DNA from: CAYRJA01 sp964424455
GTDB lineage: Bacteria > Bacteroidota > Bacteroidia > Chitinophagales > UBA10324
Length of the DNA: 15,806 nt
Assembly: GCA_964424455.1 (NCBI GenBank)
Contig: CAYRJA010000076.1
Location: forward strand, 1-15,806
Reading direction: 5' to 3'
Below, in pieces: positions 14,970 to 15,806 of this stretch (positions within the stretch are counted from its first letter, which is position 1; the number at the start of each line of letters is the position of its first letter). Made by a program: the position numbers and the translations under genes. The notes under the pieces were generated by a model. It did no database searches, was not told where the DNA came from, and saw only the letters and a list, made by a program, of their open reading frames with translations.

Positions 14970-15085
14970 CAAAATACGAATTAAGCTCAATTAGGAGCAC
15001 TCCTGAGAAATCGGAGAGGTTGGTTCAACACCAGGTAATTCTCAAGTCAGTTTGAATGATTTGGCAAAAGACTTATCCCGTTTTT

Positions 15086-15103
15086 TGTCAATGAGAATTG
15101 ACA
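15086..15103 (+). other. Spacer hairpin with GAGA tetraloop
   Basis: TGTCAAT (15086-15092) pairs with ATTGACA (15097-15103), a perfect 7-bp stem closed by the GNRA-type loop GAGA. It lies immediately before the boxA-like GTTCTTTGACATA. A boxB-like or RNase-processing role in the pre-23S RNA is inferred. Confidence 0.5.
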
Positions 15104-15105
15104 GC

Positions 15106-15118
15106 GTTCTTTGACATA
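15106..15118 (+). promoter_or_regulatory. boxA-like element 5' of 23S rRNA
   Basis: GTTCTTTGACATA resembles a sequence commonly seen upstream of rRNA genes in Bacteroidota. It sits about 90 nt before the 23S start. Confidence 0.45.
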
Positions 15119-15180
15119 TTAGAAGTTAAGAAAATACAGTTAGAGTTATGATTAAGTAAGCATGACTTTACTGATACTAC

Positions 15181-15199
15181 AGGTGTTTTTCATACACCT
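15181..15199 (+). other. Hairpin just upstream of 23S rRNA
   Basis: AGGTGT (15181-15186) pairs with ACACCT (15194-15199) around a 7-nt loop, ending 6 nt before the estimated 23S 5' end. Probably part of the pre-23S processing region. Confidence 0.4.
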
Positions 15200-15205
15200 T
15201 AAAAT

Positions 15206-15806
15206 ATGAAAGTAATTAAGAGTACATGGCGAATGCCTTGGCTCTCAGAGGCGATGAAGGACGTGGTAAGCTGCGATAAGCTGTGGGTAGGTGCAAACAA
15301 CCTTTGATCCGCAGATTTCCGAATGGGGCAACCCTTTCTGTTGAAGACAGAAAATCCGAAAGGAAGCGAACCCGGAGAACTGAAACATCTAAGTACCCGG
15401 AGGAAGAGAAAACAATTTAGTGATTCCCTAAGTAGTGGCGAGCGAACGGGGAATAGTCCAAACCTGTATGATTACGATCAAACAGGGGTTGTAGGACTGC
15501 ACATGAAAACAAAATCAAAGCAGAAATTTCTGGAAAGTTATACCAAAGAGGGTGATAGTCCCGTAAGCGAAAGATTTTGTTGGATAGCAGTATCCTGAGT
15601 ACCGCGGGACCGGAGAAATCCTGTGGGAATCCGCCAGCACCATCTGGCAAGACTAAATACTACTGAGAGACCGATAGTGAACTAGTACCGCGAGGGAAAG
15701 GTGAAAAGTACCCCGAACAGGGGAGTGAAATAGTACCTGAAACCATGTGCTTACAACCGGTCGGAGGTCCGCGAGGACTGACGGCGTGCCTTTTGCATAA
15801 TGAGCC
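15206..15806 (+). rRNA. rrl: 23S ribosomal RNA, 5' part (truncated by window edge)
   Basis: The sequence from about 15206 aligns by eye with the 5' domain of bacterial 23S rRNA. AAGTAATTAAGAGTACATGG matches the E. coli start AAGCGACTAAGCGTACACGG. Conserved blocks follow: CAGAGGCGATGAAGGACGTG, GGAGAACTGAAACATCTAAG, TAGTGGCGAGCGAACGGGG, CGCGAGGGAAAGGTGAAAAG and ACCTGAAACC. The last bases (GCCTTTTGCATAATGAGCC) correspond to roughly E. coli position 570, so about 600 of 2900 nt are present. No insertion or intron is visible. The 5' end is set by homology and may be off by a few bases. Confidence 0.97.

Noticed and set aside
15323..15650. Open frames on both strands at 15323-15598 and 15417-15650
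   Set aside because: They are inside conserved 23S rRNA sequence.
1..15806. CRISPR array, insertion sequence or prophage genes
   Set aside because: No regularly spaced repeats, transposase motifs, terminal inverted repeats or phage structural genes are visible.

Overview
The window looks like a chromosomal segment of a Bacteroidota bacterium, probably near Chitinophagales/Sphingobacteriales. The reasons are the AT-rich sequence, Bacteroidota-type -7 elements (TAnnTTTG) in front of several genes, and a set of families typical of the phylum: a DUF6089 outer-membrane protein, a compact Omp85 protein, a 1017-residue DUF2723 membrane protein and an SDR-type threonine dehydrogenase.

Layout. Positions 1-133 hold at most the tail of a plus-strand gene, followed by a hairpin inside the end of the DUF6089 gene. 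Positions 134-4156 are a minus-strand block: hemW, a seven-bladed cytoplasmic WD40 protein, NAD kinase and the DUF6089 protein. Positions 4218-11029 run on the plus strand: a BamA/TamA-like Omp85 protein, the DUF2723 GT-C-like membrane protein, a HARE-HTH protein with a PD-(D/E)xK-like pattern (an accessory-looking gene), and the 23S rRNA methyltransferase rlmB. rlmB meets an SDR threonine 3-dehydrogenase tail to tail, with overlapping stop codons. Positions 12180-13915 (minus) encode two exported proteins of unknown function, a beta-propeller-like protein and a small partner, in a tight pair.

The right end is the most unusual part. From 14433 there are two tandem, near-identical promoters 103 bp apart, each with a TTG box, an exact 19-bp spacer and TACTTTTG. 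A boxA-like leader follows, then tRNA-Ile(GAT), tRNA-Ala(TGC), a structured spacer and the 5' 600 nt of 23S rRNA, which runs off the window. No 16S rRNA lies upstream of the tRNAs: only about 820 bp separate the last protein gene from tRNA-Ile, and no 16S signature is present. This is therefore a 16S-less rRNA operon that keeps its own promoters, unless the assembly is wrong here.

A second signal crosses gene boundaries. The 8-mers CTGTTACA and TGTTACAG (both strands; cores of the near-palindrome CTGTWACAG) occur at 15 places, where about one is expected by chance. They lie on both strands, in all codon phases and between genes, and two pairs form inverted repeats. I know of no described function for this word.
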